DNA from: Spirochaetia bacterium 38H-sp
GTDB lineage: Bacteria; Spirochaetota; Spirochaetia; Winmispirales; Winmispiraceae
DNA length: 64,000 nucleotides
Assembly (NCBI GenBank): GCA_039023545.1
Contig: JBCHKQ010000002.1
Span: forward strand, 496,001-560,000
Reading direction: 5' to 3'
The position numbers and the translations under genes are program-made. The notes under the pieces were generated by a model. That model saw only the letters and a list, made by a program, of their open reading frames with translations, had not been told where the DNA came from and did no database searches. Shown in pieces: positions 41,890-50,017 of this stretch (positions within the stretch are counted from its first letter, which is position 1; each line of letters opens with the position of its first letter).

Positions 41890-42365
41890 TATTGTTTTTT
41901 ATATTCTTTTTCCAATCTGGTAAGAACTTTGTCAAATGTCGCAGCAAATGCGTGCACATCTTTATCCGAAAAAGTTTTTGTCCTTATATCTTCCACTATT
42001 CCCAGCTCTCTGAGTTCTTTGAAAGTGTTTCTAATGGAAAGCCTCTCACGGATGTTGTCTTCTGTAAACTCACCACCCCTGTCGTTGATGACTACCACAC
42101 CTTTTTCTACCAGCTTTGCCGCAAGCGGGATGTCGCGGGTTATGACTAGGTTGCCTACTCTTGCACAGTCGATTATATAGTTATCTGCCGCTTCTTTTTC
42201 CATGCCGACTTTTACAGGCTTTATCATGGCGTCCTTGGGCAGCTTTAGGTTTCTGTTGCTTACAACACAGGCGGGGATTCTTCTTTTGACACAGGCACGA
42301 AAGACTATATTACGAATTTTCTCAGGAAGAGAGTCGGCATCAAGATATATGCAAAGCTCTGCCAT
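41889..42365 (-). CDS. YaiI/YqxD family protein (DUF188, PIN-like)
   Basis: The 158-residue cytoplasmic protein has the DUF188 pattern: LDADSLPEKIRNIV at the N terminus, VGMEKEAADNYIIDCARVGNLVITRDIPLAAKLVEKG in the middle, and INDRGGEFTEDNIRERLS. The acidic residues resemble those of PIN nucleases, but no activity is known. The start at 42365 fits the family N terminus. It begins one base after the manA stop codon and is therefore probably co-expressed with manA, although no functional link is obvious. Confidence 0.85.
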   Translation of the reverse strand: MAELCIYLDADSLPEKIRNIVFRACVKRRIPACVVSNRNLKLPKDAMIKPVKVGMEKEAADNYIIDCARVGNLVITRDIPLAAKLVEKGVVVINDRGGEFTEDNIRERLSIRNTFKELRELGIVEDIRTKTFSDKDVHAFAATFDKVLTRLEKEYKKQ

Positions 42366-42366
42366 A

Positions 42367-43563
42367 TCAGTCCTTACATGGCACAGAAGCACAATACAAC
42401 CTTCCGCCTTCTACACTTATGCGAGACTGCCCAACACTGCCGGCTATAACAGCAGACTGTCCACGTGTAAGCTCAAGGACACCTCCCTGCCACTCTATAC
42501 TTGCCCTCTCGCCTATCAGAATAAGGATTTCTATGGAACTATTCTTGTGCTCCCTGCTCCCCTCTTCTATAAAAGTCAGGGAAAACTCATCCGTAGGCAA
42601 GGAATAACCCCATTTTTTGCTATCCGTAACCTGCGGACGTAGAATCTCCACACAGGAAGAGCTTTCAAATCTGAGAACTCTCATAAGCTCCTTTACATCC
42701 ACATGCTTAGGGGTGCAGCCTCCTCTGAGCACATTATCGGAATTGGCCATAAGCTCAACACCAACACCTTCCAGATAAGCATGCAGCACACCTGCAGGCA
42801 GAAACATCGCCTCACCTGGAGCAAGCTTTACAAGATTGAGATAAAGCGGAGCAAGAACACCGATATCACCTGGATAGAGCATAAACAAACGCTCAAGCCA
42901 CCTGTACTCCGGCTCGGGATTATCCCTAAAAGCAGAAAAAGCCATAGAAACAACCTTCTCCTTGACCTCAGGCTCACAGCTCATAATCCCCTCAAAAAAG
43001 GCAGCCAACCCCCTTGGAGATTTATCAACCTCAAGCCTGTCTACATAAGCAGAAAAAGGCTCAAAAGCAGGATGTCTGAAACGAGCGATAATATCGGAAG
43101 GCTCTCTAAAACCACGCAAAGCCCAAAAAGGTGTAAGTGCACATATGACCTCAGGCTTATGATTATCATCCTTATAATTACGATTGGCTGCATCAAGAGG
43201 AATACCAATCTCATTCTCACGAGCAAACCCTGCCTCAGCCTGCCTCTTATCCGGATGAGCCTGTATGGAAAGCGGCGATGCAATACCCAGCACCTTAAAA
43301 AGAAAAGGCAAAGAACCAAAACGAGAGGCGCAGCACTCACCGAGCCAACCCTCAGGCTCGGATGCAATAACATCCAACAAAGAGAACCTGTTATCACCCA
43401 CAATCACAAAAGAAGGAGACTTGGGATGAGCCCCCATCCACAACTCGGCCATAGGCATGTCATCAGGATTATCCATAGCAAGAAACTCAGAAAAAGCAGA
43501 CTTAGACCCCCATGCATAATTCTGAACAGAATTCTCAAGCAAATAAACACCAGGTACAAGCAT
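42367..43563 (-). CDS. manA: Mannose-6-phosphate isomerase, class I
   Basis: The zinc enzyme of 398 residues converts mannose-6-phosphate to fructose-6-phosphate. Family blocks are NYAWGSKSAFSEF at the N terminus, AELWMGAHPKSPS, the zinc-site LSIQAHPDK and NHKPEVICAL (Gln, His, Glu ligands), and MFLPAGVLHAYLEGVGVELMANSDNVLRGG with the last His and catalytic Arg. GGGAGG precedes the ATG. With the two mannanases it provides the intracellular entry of mannan-derived sugar to glycolysis, and the next gene in that route, pfp, is divergent next door. Confidence 0.94.
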   Translation of the reverse strand: MLVPGVYLLENSVQNYAWGSKSAFSEFLAMDNPDDMPMAELWMGAHPKSPSFVIVGDNRFSLLDVIASEPEGWLGECCASRFGSLPFLFKVLGIASPLSIQAHPDKRQAEAGFARENEIGIPLDAANRNYKDDNHKPEVICALTPFWALRGFREPSDIIARFRHPAFEPFSAYVDRLEVDKSPRGLAAFFEGIMSCEPEVKEKVVSMAFSAFRDNPEPEYRWLERLFMLYPGDIGVLAPLYLNLVKLAPGEAMFLPAGVLHAYLEGVGVELMANSDNVLRGGCTPKHVDVKELMRVLRFESSSCVEILRPQVTDSKKWGYSLPTDEFSLTFIEEGSREHKNSSIEILILIGERASIEWQGGVLELTRGQSAVIAGSVGQSRISVEGGRLYCASVPCKD

Positions 43564-43654
43564 ATAACCTCCCGATAGAAAAAGTTATAACAGAAACACA
43601 AAAAAACAAAAAGCCACCAGAACATAAAAACCATGTTTCTATCAATAAGAAATT

Positions 43655-43703
43655 ATACCGAACGGCTGCCCGCAAGTTTTAATGCGGGCAGCCTGCCTAT
43701 GGC
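43655..43703 (+). repeat. ACCGAAC two-hairpin repeat, copy 18
   Basis: Compact copy between divergent manA and pfp: ATACCGAACG, perfect 11-bp stem (43664-43674 with 43683-43693, 8-base loop), GCC-TAT-GGC. Confidence 0.94.
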
Positions 43704-43740
43704 AAAATAAAAAACAAAGAAGAATAACAGGCATACCGAC

Positions 43741-43769
43741 TTGAATAACAGCCCTTAGATAGGTAAACT
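43741..43769 (+). promoter_or_regulatory. Promoter of pfp
   Basis: TTGAAT, 17 bp, TAAACT, 33 bp upstream of the pfp start. Confidence 0.5.
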
Positions 43770-43801
43770 GGCATATCCTACTCCAAAACAAGGAGAAACT
43801 C

Positions 43802-45466
43802 ATGCAAAAGATATCAGCTTTACAAAAAGCACGTTACGGGTATATTCCCAAACTTCCGCCGGTAATACAGGAAGACCTATCCAAGATACAGGCACAGCTT
43901 GGAGAACCTACAGAAGCCGTTGCAGACAGAGAAGAGCTCAAAAAACTCTTTGAAAAAACATACGGCAAACCCATTGCAACCTTTAGCAGAGGCAGCAACC
44001 CAGATGCAAGCAAAAAACGCAAAGTAGGAGTAATTCTCTCAGGAGGACCTGCACCGGGAGGACACAACGTAATTTGCGGGCTTTACGACGCACTAAAGAA
44101 GGCAAACAGAGAATCCGTACTTATTGGCTTTAAAAACGGACCTGCAGGAATCCTCGAGAATGAGTATATAGAGCTCAACGACAAGATAATCAACGACTAC
44201 AGAAACACAGGCGGATTTGACATCATAGGCTCCGGAAGAACCAAGATAGAAACACCTAAGCAGTTTGAACAGGCCTTTAAGACAGCACAGGAACAGCAAC
44301 TGGACGCAGTAGTCATAATAGGAGGAGACGACTCTAACACCAATGCAGCACTTCTTGCAGAATTCTTTGCAAAAAAAGGCACAAACATACAGGTAATAGG
44401 AATACCAAAGACAATAGACGGAGATCTTAAAAACCAGTACATAGAAGCCTCATTTGGCTTTGACACAGCTACAAAAGTATACTCCGAGCTCATAGGAAAC
44501 ATAGAGCGCGATGCAATCTCCTCTCACAAATACTGGCACTTTATTCGCCTCATGGGTAGATCCGCATCTCATATAGCCCTGGAGTGTGCACTTCAGACAC
44601 AACCCAACATCTGCATAATATCAGAAGAAGTAAGAGCCAAGAACATGACACTGGCTCAGATAGTAGACCAGATAACAGACTCGGTAGTAAAAAGAGCAGA
44701 GAAAGGCTACAACTACGGAGTAATCCTAGTACCGGAAGGACTCATAGAGTTTATACCGGAAGTAGGAAACCTTATAGAAGAGCTTAACACACTCCTTGCA
44801 AAAGAAGCAGCGGAATTTGAAAAACTTGAGGACACAAAAGCACAGATAGACTGGGTAAGCAGCAAGCTCACAGGCAGAAACAAAGACGTATTTGTCAGCC
44901 TACCTGCAGGTATACAGGCACAGCTCCTTATGGACAGAGACCCCCACGGAAACGTGCAGGTATCAAGAATAGAGACAGAAAAACTGCTAATAGAAATGGT
45001 AGCAACAAAACTCAAGAAGCTCAAAGCAGAAGGCAAGTATAATGGTAAATTCAGTGCTATCAACCACTTCTTTGGCTATGAAGCACGCTGTGCATTCCCC
45101 AGCAACTTTGACGCTGACTACTGCTATGCACTCGGATTTACTGCTTTTGTTCTCATAGCAAACAACCTCACAGGTTACCTTGCATCAGTAAGGAACCTCT
45201 CCCGTCCCGCATCAGATTGGGAAGCAGGTGGAATACCTCTGACTATGATGATGAACATGGAAAAGCGTCACGGTGAGATGAAGCCAGTTATCAGAAAAGC
45301 ACTCGTGGAGCTTGACGGCGCACCGTTTAAGACATTTGCAAGCCAGAGGGACGAATGGGCAGTGGAAACCTGCTACCAATTCCCAGGCGCAATACAGTAC
45401 TATGGTCCAGATGATGTTTGCAATCAGCCTACAAAGACACTCAAGCTGGAACAAGAAACAGAATAA
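43802..45466 (+). CDS. pfp: Pyrophosphate-dependent 6-phosphofructokinase
   Basis: The 554-residue long-type PFK reversibly phosphorylates fructose-6-phosphate using PPi. Diagnostic residues are the GGDDSNTNA loop (Asp instead of the ATP-type Gly) and PKTIDGDL (Lys at the position that sets PPi preference). The family opening [16 protein letters not shown] and the substrate block [15 protein letters not shown] are intact. Long PPi-PFKs are typical of spirochaetes, chlamydiae and plants. AAGGAG precedes the ATG, and a strong bidirectional terminator follows. It saves ATP in fermentative glycolysis and pairs logically with PFOR. Confidence 0.95.
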   Translation: MQKISALQKARYGYIPKLPPVIQEDLSKIQAQLGEPTEAVADREELKKLFEKTYGKPIATFSRGSNPDASKKRKVGVILSGGPAPGGHNVICGLYDALKKANRESVLIGFKNGPAGILENEYIELNDKIINDYRNTGGFDIIGSGRTKIETPKQFEQAFKTAQEQQLDAVVIIGGDDSNTNAALLAEFFAKKGTNIQVIGIPKTIDGDLKNQYIEASFGFDTATKVYSELIGNIERDAISSHKYWHFIRLMGRSASHIALECALQTQPNICIISEEVRAKNMTLAQIVDQITDSVVKRAEKGYNYGVILVPEGLIEFIPEVGNLIEELNTLLAKEAAEFEKLEDTKAQIDWVSSKLTGRNKDVFVSLPAGIQAQLLMDRDPHGNVQVSRIETEKLLIEMVATKLKKLKAEGKYNGKFSAINHFFGYEARCAFPSNFDADYCYALGFTAFVLIANNLTGYLASVRNLSRPASDWEAGGIPLTMMMNMEKRHGEMKPVIRKALVELDGAPFKTFASQRDEWAVETCYQFPGAIQYYGPDDVCNQPTKTLKLEQETE

Positions 45467-45475
45467 AAAACAAGC

Positions 45476-45505
45476 AAAAAAGGCTGCCATGAGGCAGCCT
45501 TTTTT
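45476..45505. terminator. Terminator after pfp
   Basis: AAAAAAGGCTGCC-ATGA-GGCAGCCTTTTTT is a 13-bp perfect stem with A and T runs, strong on the plus strand and potentially active on both. Confidence 0.93.
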
Positions 45506-45594
45506 ACTGTTGTAACACAAGATGTGCTGTATGGTAAATCCATAAATAGAGCCTAAAAATAGAGTTACAATGACAATAATGCCTTTTCTTACGA

Positions 45595-45636
45595 CCAGAG
45601 GCAGAGCAGAGCACTTGTGCTCTGCTCGTTCGGTAT
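45595..45636 (-). repeat. ACCGAAC two-hairpin repeat, copy 19
   Basis: Minus strand: ATACCGAACG, perfect 11-bp stem (45604-45614 with 45617-45627), then GCC-TCT-GGT, in which the last pair becomes a G-T wobble. Downstream of the GH3 gene. Confidence 0.9.
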
Positions 45637-45677
45637 AAAAAAATCCCCTGGCACGTAAGATGATTGCTGTTTTTTTA

Positions 45678-47954
45678 TTATTGTTCTTTTGTGCTGTTTA
45701 GTGCGGTAAGCATATTGTCCAGGTCTTCCGGTGAGAATTGACCTCCGCTAAAGGCTATCAGGTTTCTAAGAGGCAGGTCTTCCAGCAGGGCTTCTGCCAT
45801 TCTTCTGTTTTTTACCCATAATGGATACATGGGACCGCCTTCTGACAGCAAGTCTTTCTTTATTCTTTCGCCTGCGCTGCGTGCATATGGATGGGCAAGG
45901 AGATCTCCTATTGTGCTGTTGGGTGTAAATGCAGGTGGCATAACAAAATCAGATATTACACGGATTTTCTTTGTAAGCCGTATATCCTGTGAGGATGCCC
46001 CTGCCATGATGATAAAATCACCGCTTTCAACACGCCAGTCAGATATTGCAGGTTCGTAGTAGGCAAAGGCTCGCCTATCAAGGACAAACTCCACTGTTTT
46101 GCTTTCTCCACTCTCCAAAAAGATTTTTTCAAAACCTTTTAACTCCTTTTCCGGTCTTCTCACGCTGCTTTGAGGGTCAGATACATAAAGCTGCACTGTT
46201 TCTTTTCCAGCTCTGCTGCCTGTGTTGCATATCCTTATCCGTACTATAAGCTTTTCTTCTTCTTTTATCTCTTCTGCGCTTGTTTCTATGGATTGGTAGT
46301 CAAAGCTTGTATATGACAGTCCATGACCAAAGGGGAAAAGAGGTGCTATTTTTTTGCTGTCATAGTATCTGTATCCCACAAAAATACTCTCTCCGTAGAC
46401 AGATTTGTCTCCTTCTCCGGGGAAGTAAAGATGTGCGGGATTGTGCTCAAGCAAAACAGGGAATGTCTCGGCTAGCTTTCCAGATGGGTTTACTTTGCCT
46501 GTGAGTATGTCAGCAGCTGCTCCGCCTGCTGCCTGTCCTCCCAGATAGGCTTCCAGCACCGCGTCAACTTTGTCTATCCATGGCATCTCAACAGGTGCTC
46601 CGTTAAACAGTACAACTACTGTTTTACTGCAAACTTTTGCAACTTCCTCCACCAGTCTGTTATGCGACTCCGGCAGCTTCATGTGCGGCCGATCGTAGCA
46701 CTCTGACTCCCAGGTTTCTGGAAGTCCCACACAGACTACTGCGACTTCTGCTTGTTTTGCGCATTCTACTGCCTCTATAAGCTGCTTTTCTGTCTGACTG
46801 CAGTTGTCATCAATTGTATAGCCTTCTGCAAAGCTAACAGAAGAGGAAGATATTGCAGAAAATTCATCCACAAGGCTGTCCACCTTTGTCGCATTGATAT
46901 TGGAGCTTCCTCCGCCCTGGTAGCGTACATTACGTGCAAAAGCGCCTATAAAGGCAACAGCGGAGACTGTCTCGAGAGGGAGCAAATTATTATTGTTCTT
47001 AAGAAGAACCATACATTCTGATGCAATACGCCTTGCAGCCTTGTGCTGCTCTTCTTTGTCATAGGACACTGCATCCTTTTTGGCGGACAACACACGGTTT
47101 TGCACGTCTAGTATCCGGCTGACAGCCCTGTCGAGCACAGTCTCATCCAACCTACCCTCTCTGAGAGCTGCAAGCAGCTTTGCAGGACCTGTGCCAAAAG
47201 TACCCGGCATCTCAAGCTCAAGTCCTGCTTTGACAGCAGCTACTATATCGTTTACAGCACCCCAATCTGACATAACAAAGCCGTCAAATCCCCACTCGTC
47301 CCTCAAAATATGCGATAACAGATACTCATTCTCTGTACAAAAAGAGCCGTTAACTTTGTTGTAGGCAGCCATCACTGTCCACGGCCTGCCTTTTTTTACA
47401 GCAATCTCAAAGCCAGCAAGATATATTTCCCTGAGTGCCCTCTCATCTATAATCTCATCCGTTGTCATCCGCCTAAATTCCTGATTATTGGCTGCATAAT
47501 GCTTTACACTCGTACCAACTCCCTCTGCCTGCACAGCCCGTATATAAGCCGCTGCAAGTTCGCCCGCAAGATATGGGTCCTCAGACATATACTCAAAGTT
47601 ACGTCCGCAAAGAGGAGAACGCTTGATATTGATAGCCGGACCCAGGAGCACCCATACCCCCTCAGCCCTGGCAGTTTGCCCAAGCATAGAACCAAGCTCG
47701 GCAATAAGCTCCCTGTCCCAGGAACTGGCAAGAGCACAGCCTGCGGGGAAGCAAACAGCAGGATGACTCTGATGAGCAGCCTCCATCTCCGGAGTAACAT
47801 CAACAAGCTTTCTAAGTCCGTGAGGTCCGTCTTGCAAAAGCATGGGTTTAATACCCAGTCGCTCTACAGAAACTGTTGTCCAAAAATCCGCCCCGCTTAG
47901 CAAAGCCACCTTCTCTTCCTGACTCAACTCGGAAACAATCTTATCTATATCCAT
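45678..47954 (-). CDS. GH3 beta-glucosidase/beta-glycosidase
   Basis: The 758-residue enzyme has no signal peptide, so it acts in the cytoplasm on imported oligosaccharides. Domain order is the GH3 barrel (about 1-300) with LLQDGPHGLR, KHYAANNQE and the nucleophile Asp in VMSDWGAVND, then the alpha/beta sandwich (about 330-560, acid/base region), then a fibronectin III-like C-terminal domain (about 590-670). Layout fits bacterial beta-glucosidases, with some xylosidase or mannosidase activity possible. The start at 47954 has AGGAG; an ATG five codons earlier overlaps that site and is rejected. Confidence 0.9.
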   Translation of the reverse strand: MDIDKIVSELSQEEKVALLSGADFWTTVSVERLGIKPMLLQDGPHGLRKLVDVTPEMEAAHQSHPAVCFPAGCALASSWDRELIAELGSMLGQTARAEGVWVLLGPAINIKRSPLCGRNFEYMSEDPYLAGELAAAYIRAVQAEGVGTSVKHYAANNQEFRRMTTDEIIDERALREIYLAGFEIAVKKGRPWTVMAAYNKVNGSFCTENEYLLSHILRDEWGFDGFVMSDWGAVNDIVAAVKAGLELEMPGTFGTGPAKLLAALREGRLDETVLDRAVSRILDVQNRVLSAKKDAVSYDKEEQHKAARRIASECMVLLKNNNNLLPLETVSAVAFIGAFARNVRYQGGGSSNINATKVDSLVDEFSAISSSSVSFAEGYTIDDNCSQTEKQLIEAVECAKQAEVAVVCVGLPETWESECYDRPHMKLPESHNRLVEEVAKVCSKTVVVLFNGAPVEMPWIDKVDAVLEAYLGGQAAGGAAADILTGKVNPSGKLAETFPVLLEHNPAHLYFPGEGDKSVYGESIFVGYRYYDSKKIAPLFPFGHGLSYTSFDYQSIETSAEEIKEEEKLIVRIRICNTGSRAGKETVQLYVSDPQSSVRRPEKELKGFEKIFLESGESKTVEFVLDRRAFAYYEPAISDWRVESGDFIIMAGASSQDIRLTKKIRVISDFVMPPAFTPNSTIGDLLAHPYARSAGERIKKDLLSEGGPMYPLWVKNRRMAEALLEDLPLRNLIAFSGGQFSPEDLDNMLTALNSTKEQ

Positions 47955-47967
47955 AAAAACTCCTGTC

Positions 47968-47981
47968 ACAATGTTAATTGT
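47968..47981. promoter_or_regulatory. Palindrome ACAATGTTAATTGT upstream of GH3
   Basis: A 5-4-5 inverted repeat 14 bp before the GH3 start, overlapping the expected untranslated leader. It could be a repressor operator, and differs from the AAACCGGTTT sites at the mannanases. Confidence 0.4.
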
Positions 47982-48018
47982 ATTCTTATATAAAAAGCTT
48001 TAAAAAGCAACATAAATG

Positions 48019-48089
48019 ATATCGAACGGGCTTGCCGCAGGTTGTTTTGAATAAATAAGAGCACCCCTGCGGCAAACCCTGCCTTAGGC
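48019..48089 (+). repeat. ACCGAAC two-hairpin repeat, copy 20
   Basis: Box ATATCGAACG, 14-position stem with one mismatch (48028-48041 with 48066-48079), GCC-TTA-GGC mini-hairpin. Faces copy 21 in the same divergent intergenic region. Confidence 0.9.
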
Positions 48090-48112
48090 AAATATGCAGA
48101 AAAACAGACTGT

Positions 48113-48162
48113 GCTACCGCCAGGAGGCAGAGCAGACCGCCTGCGGTCTGCTCGTTCGGTAT
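48113..48162 (-). repeat. ACCGAAC two-hairpin repeat, copy 21
   Basis: Minus strand: ATACCGAACG, perfect 11-bp stem (48130-48140 with 48143-48153), GCC-TCCT-GGC with a 4-base loop. Confidence 0.92.
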
Positions 48163-48189
48163 GTTTTTGTTTTATTTTCATAATATGGC

Positions 48190-48218
48190 TTGAAGCTTTT
48201 TCTATGCTCTTTTAAAGT
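48190..48218 (+). promoter_or_regulatory. Promoter of the glycosyltransferase gene, leaderless type
   Basis: TTGAAG, 17 bp, TAAAGT. The ATG at 48226 lies 7 bp after the -10 box, and no Shine-Dalgarno is present. Confidence 0.5.
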
Positions 48219-48225
48219 TATGGAC

Positions 48226-49746
48226 ATGGAGCTTTTAATCTTTCACTATCATCTTAAGCCTGGTGGGGTTACGTCCGTTATTGTAGATTCTATAAAGGCT
48301 TTTTTACAGGATAATGATAGCTGGACTGTCAGAGTTATTACGGGAAGTAGCGAAGATACCGAGGCTTTTAAAAACAGGCTCGGAGTTTTTGCCCAGCGTG
48401 TAATTTTGCAGGTTGAGCCGCTTGTGGGCTATGCAGAAGAAGATCTGGATGAGCAAGATGCTAGTGAGAGAATAAGCGATATAAAGAGTCTGCTTGAGAG
48501 ACTGTGTGATGAGGAGAGGGTTTTCTGGATTCATAACTTTCATCTTGGCAAAAATCCGTATTTTACTGAGGCTGTTATAAGACTCGCACAAGAAGGCAGA
48601 CAAAAGATTGTCCTGCATGTACATGATTTTCCGGAGAGTGGCCGCTATATCAATCTGGGAAGAATAAGGAAATACGTAAAAGGCCCCCTTTATCCGACAA
48701 GCAACAATGTGCGTTATGCGCTCATCAACAACAGGGATGTCAGAATACTGTCTCATGCAGGGATTCCGGAAGATATGATATTTCTTCTTGATAACCCTTA
48801 TCATCCTCTGGATTTTGGAGAATATACAGAAGAGAAGAAAAACAGTCTGCAGGATGTTCTAAAGATAGGGCAGAATAAGAAGCTTTTTCTTTCTCCTGTC
48901 AGGGCAATAAGAAGAAAGAACATACTCGAGAGTGCCCTTATTTCCATTATGGTGGATGTTGTATACGGGGTTTCTCTTCCCGGGACATCAGGACAGGAAG
49001 TACATTATTCTGAGCTTGTTGCACGATGTATGAGAGATACAGGTAATATTTCTTCCCTGGGGATTACAGCGGAAAACAGTGGCATCTCTTTCCCTTCTGT
49101 TCTCAAATCCGCAGACAGTCTCATAAGTTCTTCTGTACAAGAAGGCTTTGGATACTTGTTTCTACAGGCTATAGATTCGGCACGGCCGCTTATTGCGCGC
49201 AGACTGGATATTATTGACGGGTTTGACCATATCTTTGAGAATTATCCTGTTTTCTTATATGAGCATTTTTTTATCCCTACAGGATTTTTTGATATAAATA
49301 CAGAACATATAGGAAAAAAATATCAGAAAAAAATTGATAAACTTGCTTCTTATGTGCCTGAGAGTGTCACTATAGAGCTTAAAGAGGAGATAAATAATAT
49401 TGTACAAAAGGAAAGAGTGGAGTTTTCTTTTTTGCCCGTGGAGATGCAGGAAAAGGTTCTTTTGAAGGCATATACTGATAAAGAAAGCATAAAAGCTATA
49501 AAACAGGAAAACCACGGTTTTGCTGAGAATGTGCTAAGCATTGTCTCACAGAATATTCCCAATGATGCAGCCACACGACTTGCCAGATTTTCCCTTGCTT
49601 TTCATAAGAAAACCATGCAGGATATTATCTCCAGTTTTGACAAGATACCCGTAACAAGCTGCAGCATAGAAGCTAGAGAAACAGAAGAAACCGTCCTGCA
49701 CAGCTTTGCAAGAGTGGATTATCTGCGACTTTTATATGATTTTTGA
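48226..49746 (+). CDS. GT-B fold glycosyltransferase-like protein
   Basis: The 506-residue soluble protein has the layout of family 4 (GT-B) glycosyltransferases. The N-terminal half opens with FHYHLKPGGVTSVI and has VLHVHDFPE. The C-terminal half has FLSPVRAIRRKN and the donor-site SSSVQEGFGYLFLQAIDSARPLIA. In that last motif the second conserved Glu of E-x7-E is Gln, so activity may differ. The last 150 residues are helical and unmatched. I prefer the ATG at 48226 because it is 7 bp after a -10 box; 48220 is an alternative. Acceptor and donor unknown. Confidence 0.65.
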   Translation: MELLIFHYHLKPGGVTSVIVDSIKAFLQDNDSWTVRVITGSSEDTEAFKNRLGVFAQRVILQVEPLVGYAEEDLDEQDASERISDIKSLLERLCDEERVFWIHNFHLGKNPYFTEAVIRLAQEGRQKIVLHVHDFPESGRYINLGRIRKYVKGPLYPTSNNVRYALINNRDVRILSHAGIPEDMIFLLDNPYHPLDFGEYTEEKKNSLQDVLKIGQNKKLFLSPVRAIRRKNILESALISIMVDVVYGVSLPGTSGQEVHYSELVARCMRDTGNISSLGITAENSGISFPSVLKSADSLISSSVQEGFGYLFLQAIDSARPLIARRLDIIDGFDHIFENYPVFLYEHFFIPTGFFDINTEHIGKKYQKKIDKLASYVPESVTIELKEEINNIVQKERVEFSFLPVEMQEKVLLKAYTDKESIKAIKQENHGFAENVLSIVSQNIPNDAATRLARFSLAFHKKTMQDIISSFDKIPVTSCSIEARETEETVLHSFARVDYLRLLYDF

Positions 49747-49952
49747 TATCGCAGCTTTGCTTACTGGCTAAAATATCAGAATAAAAATATTTTATTTTTT
49801 GTGTTTGGAAGCATAAAAGCCAAAAGCGCTTATAAAATTAGGTAAAAAAGTATAGAATTCCTTTATCAAGAGATATTTTTGTATTTTTTTGATTCTAAAA
49901 GAATATTAAAAAGCAATTTTTCACATTATATCCGCATATCCTGCTTTTGCAC

Positions 49953-49981
49953 TTGAATATTGGCTATAAACCGGCTATAGT
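49953..49981 (+). promoter_or_regulatory. Promoter of the PFOR gene
   Basis: TTGAAT, 17 bp, TATAGT, 36 bp upstream of the start. The rest of the 270-bp upstream region is AT-rich with no operator that I recognise. Confidence 0.6.
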
Positions 49982-50017
49982 TATTTACCAAAAAATCCAC
50001 AATTAAAGAGGTCAATC

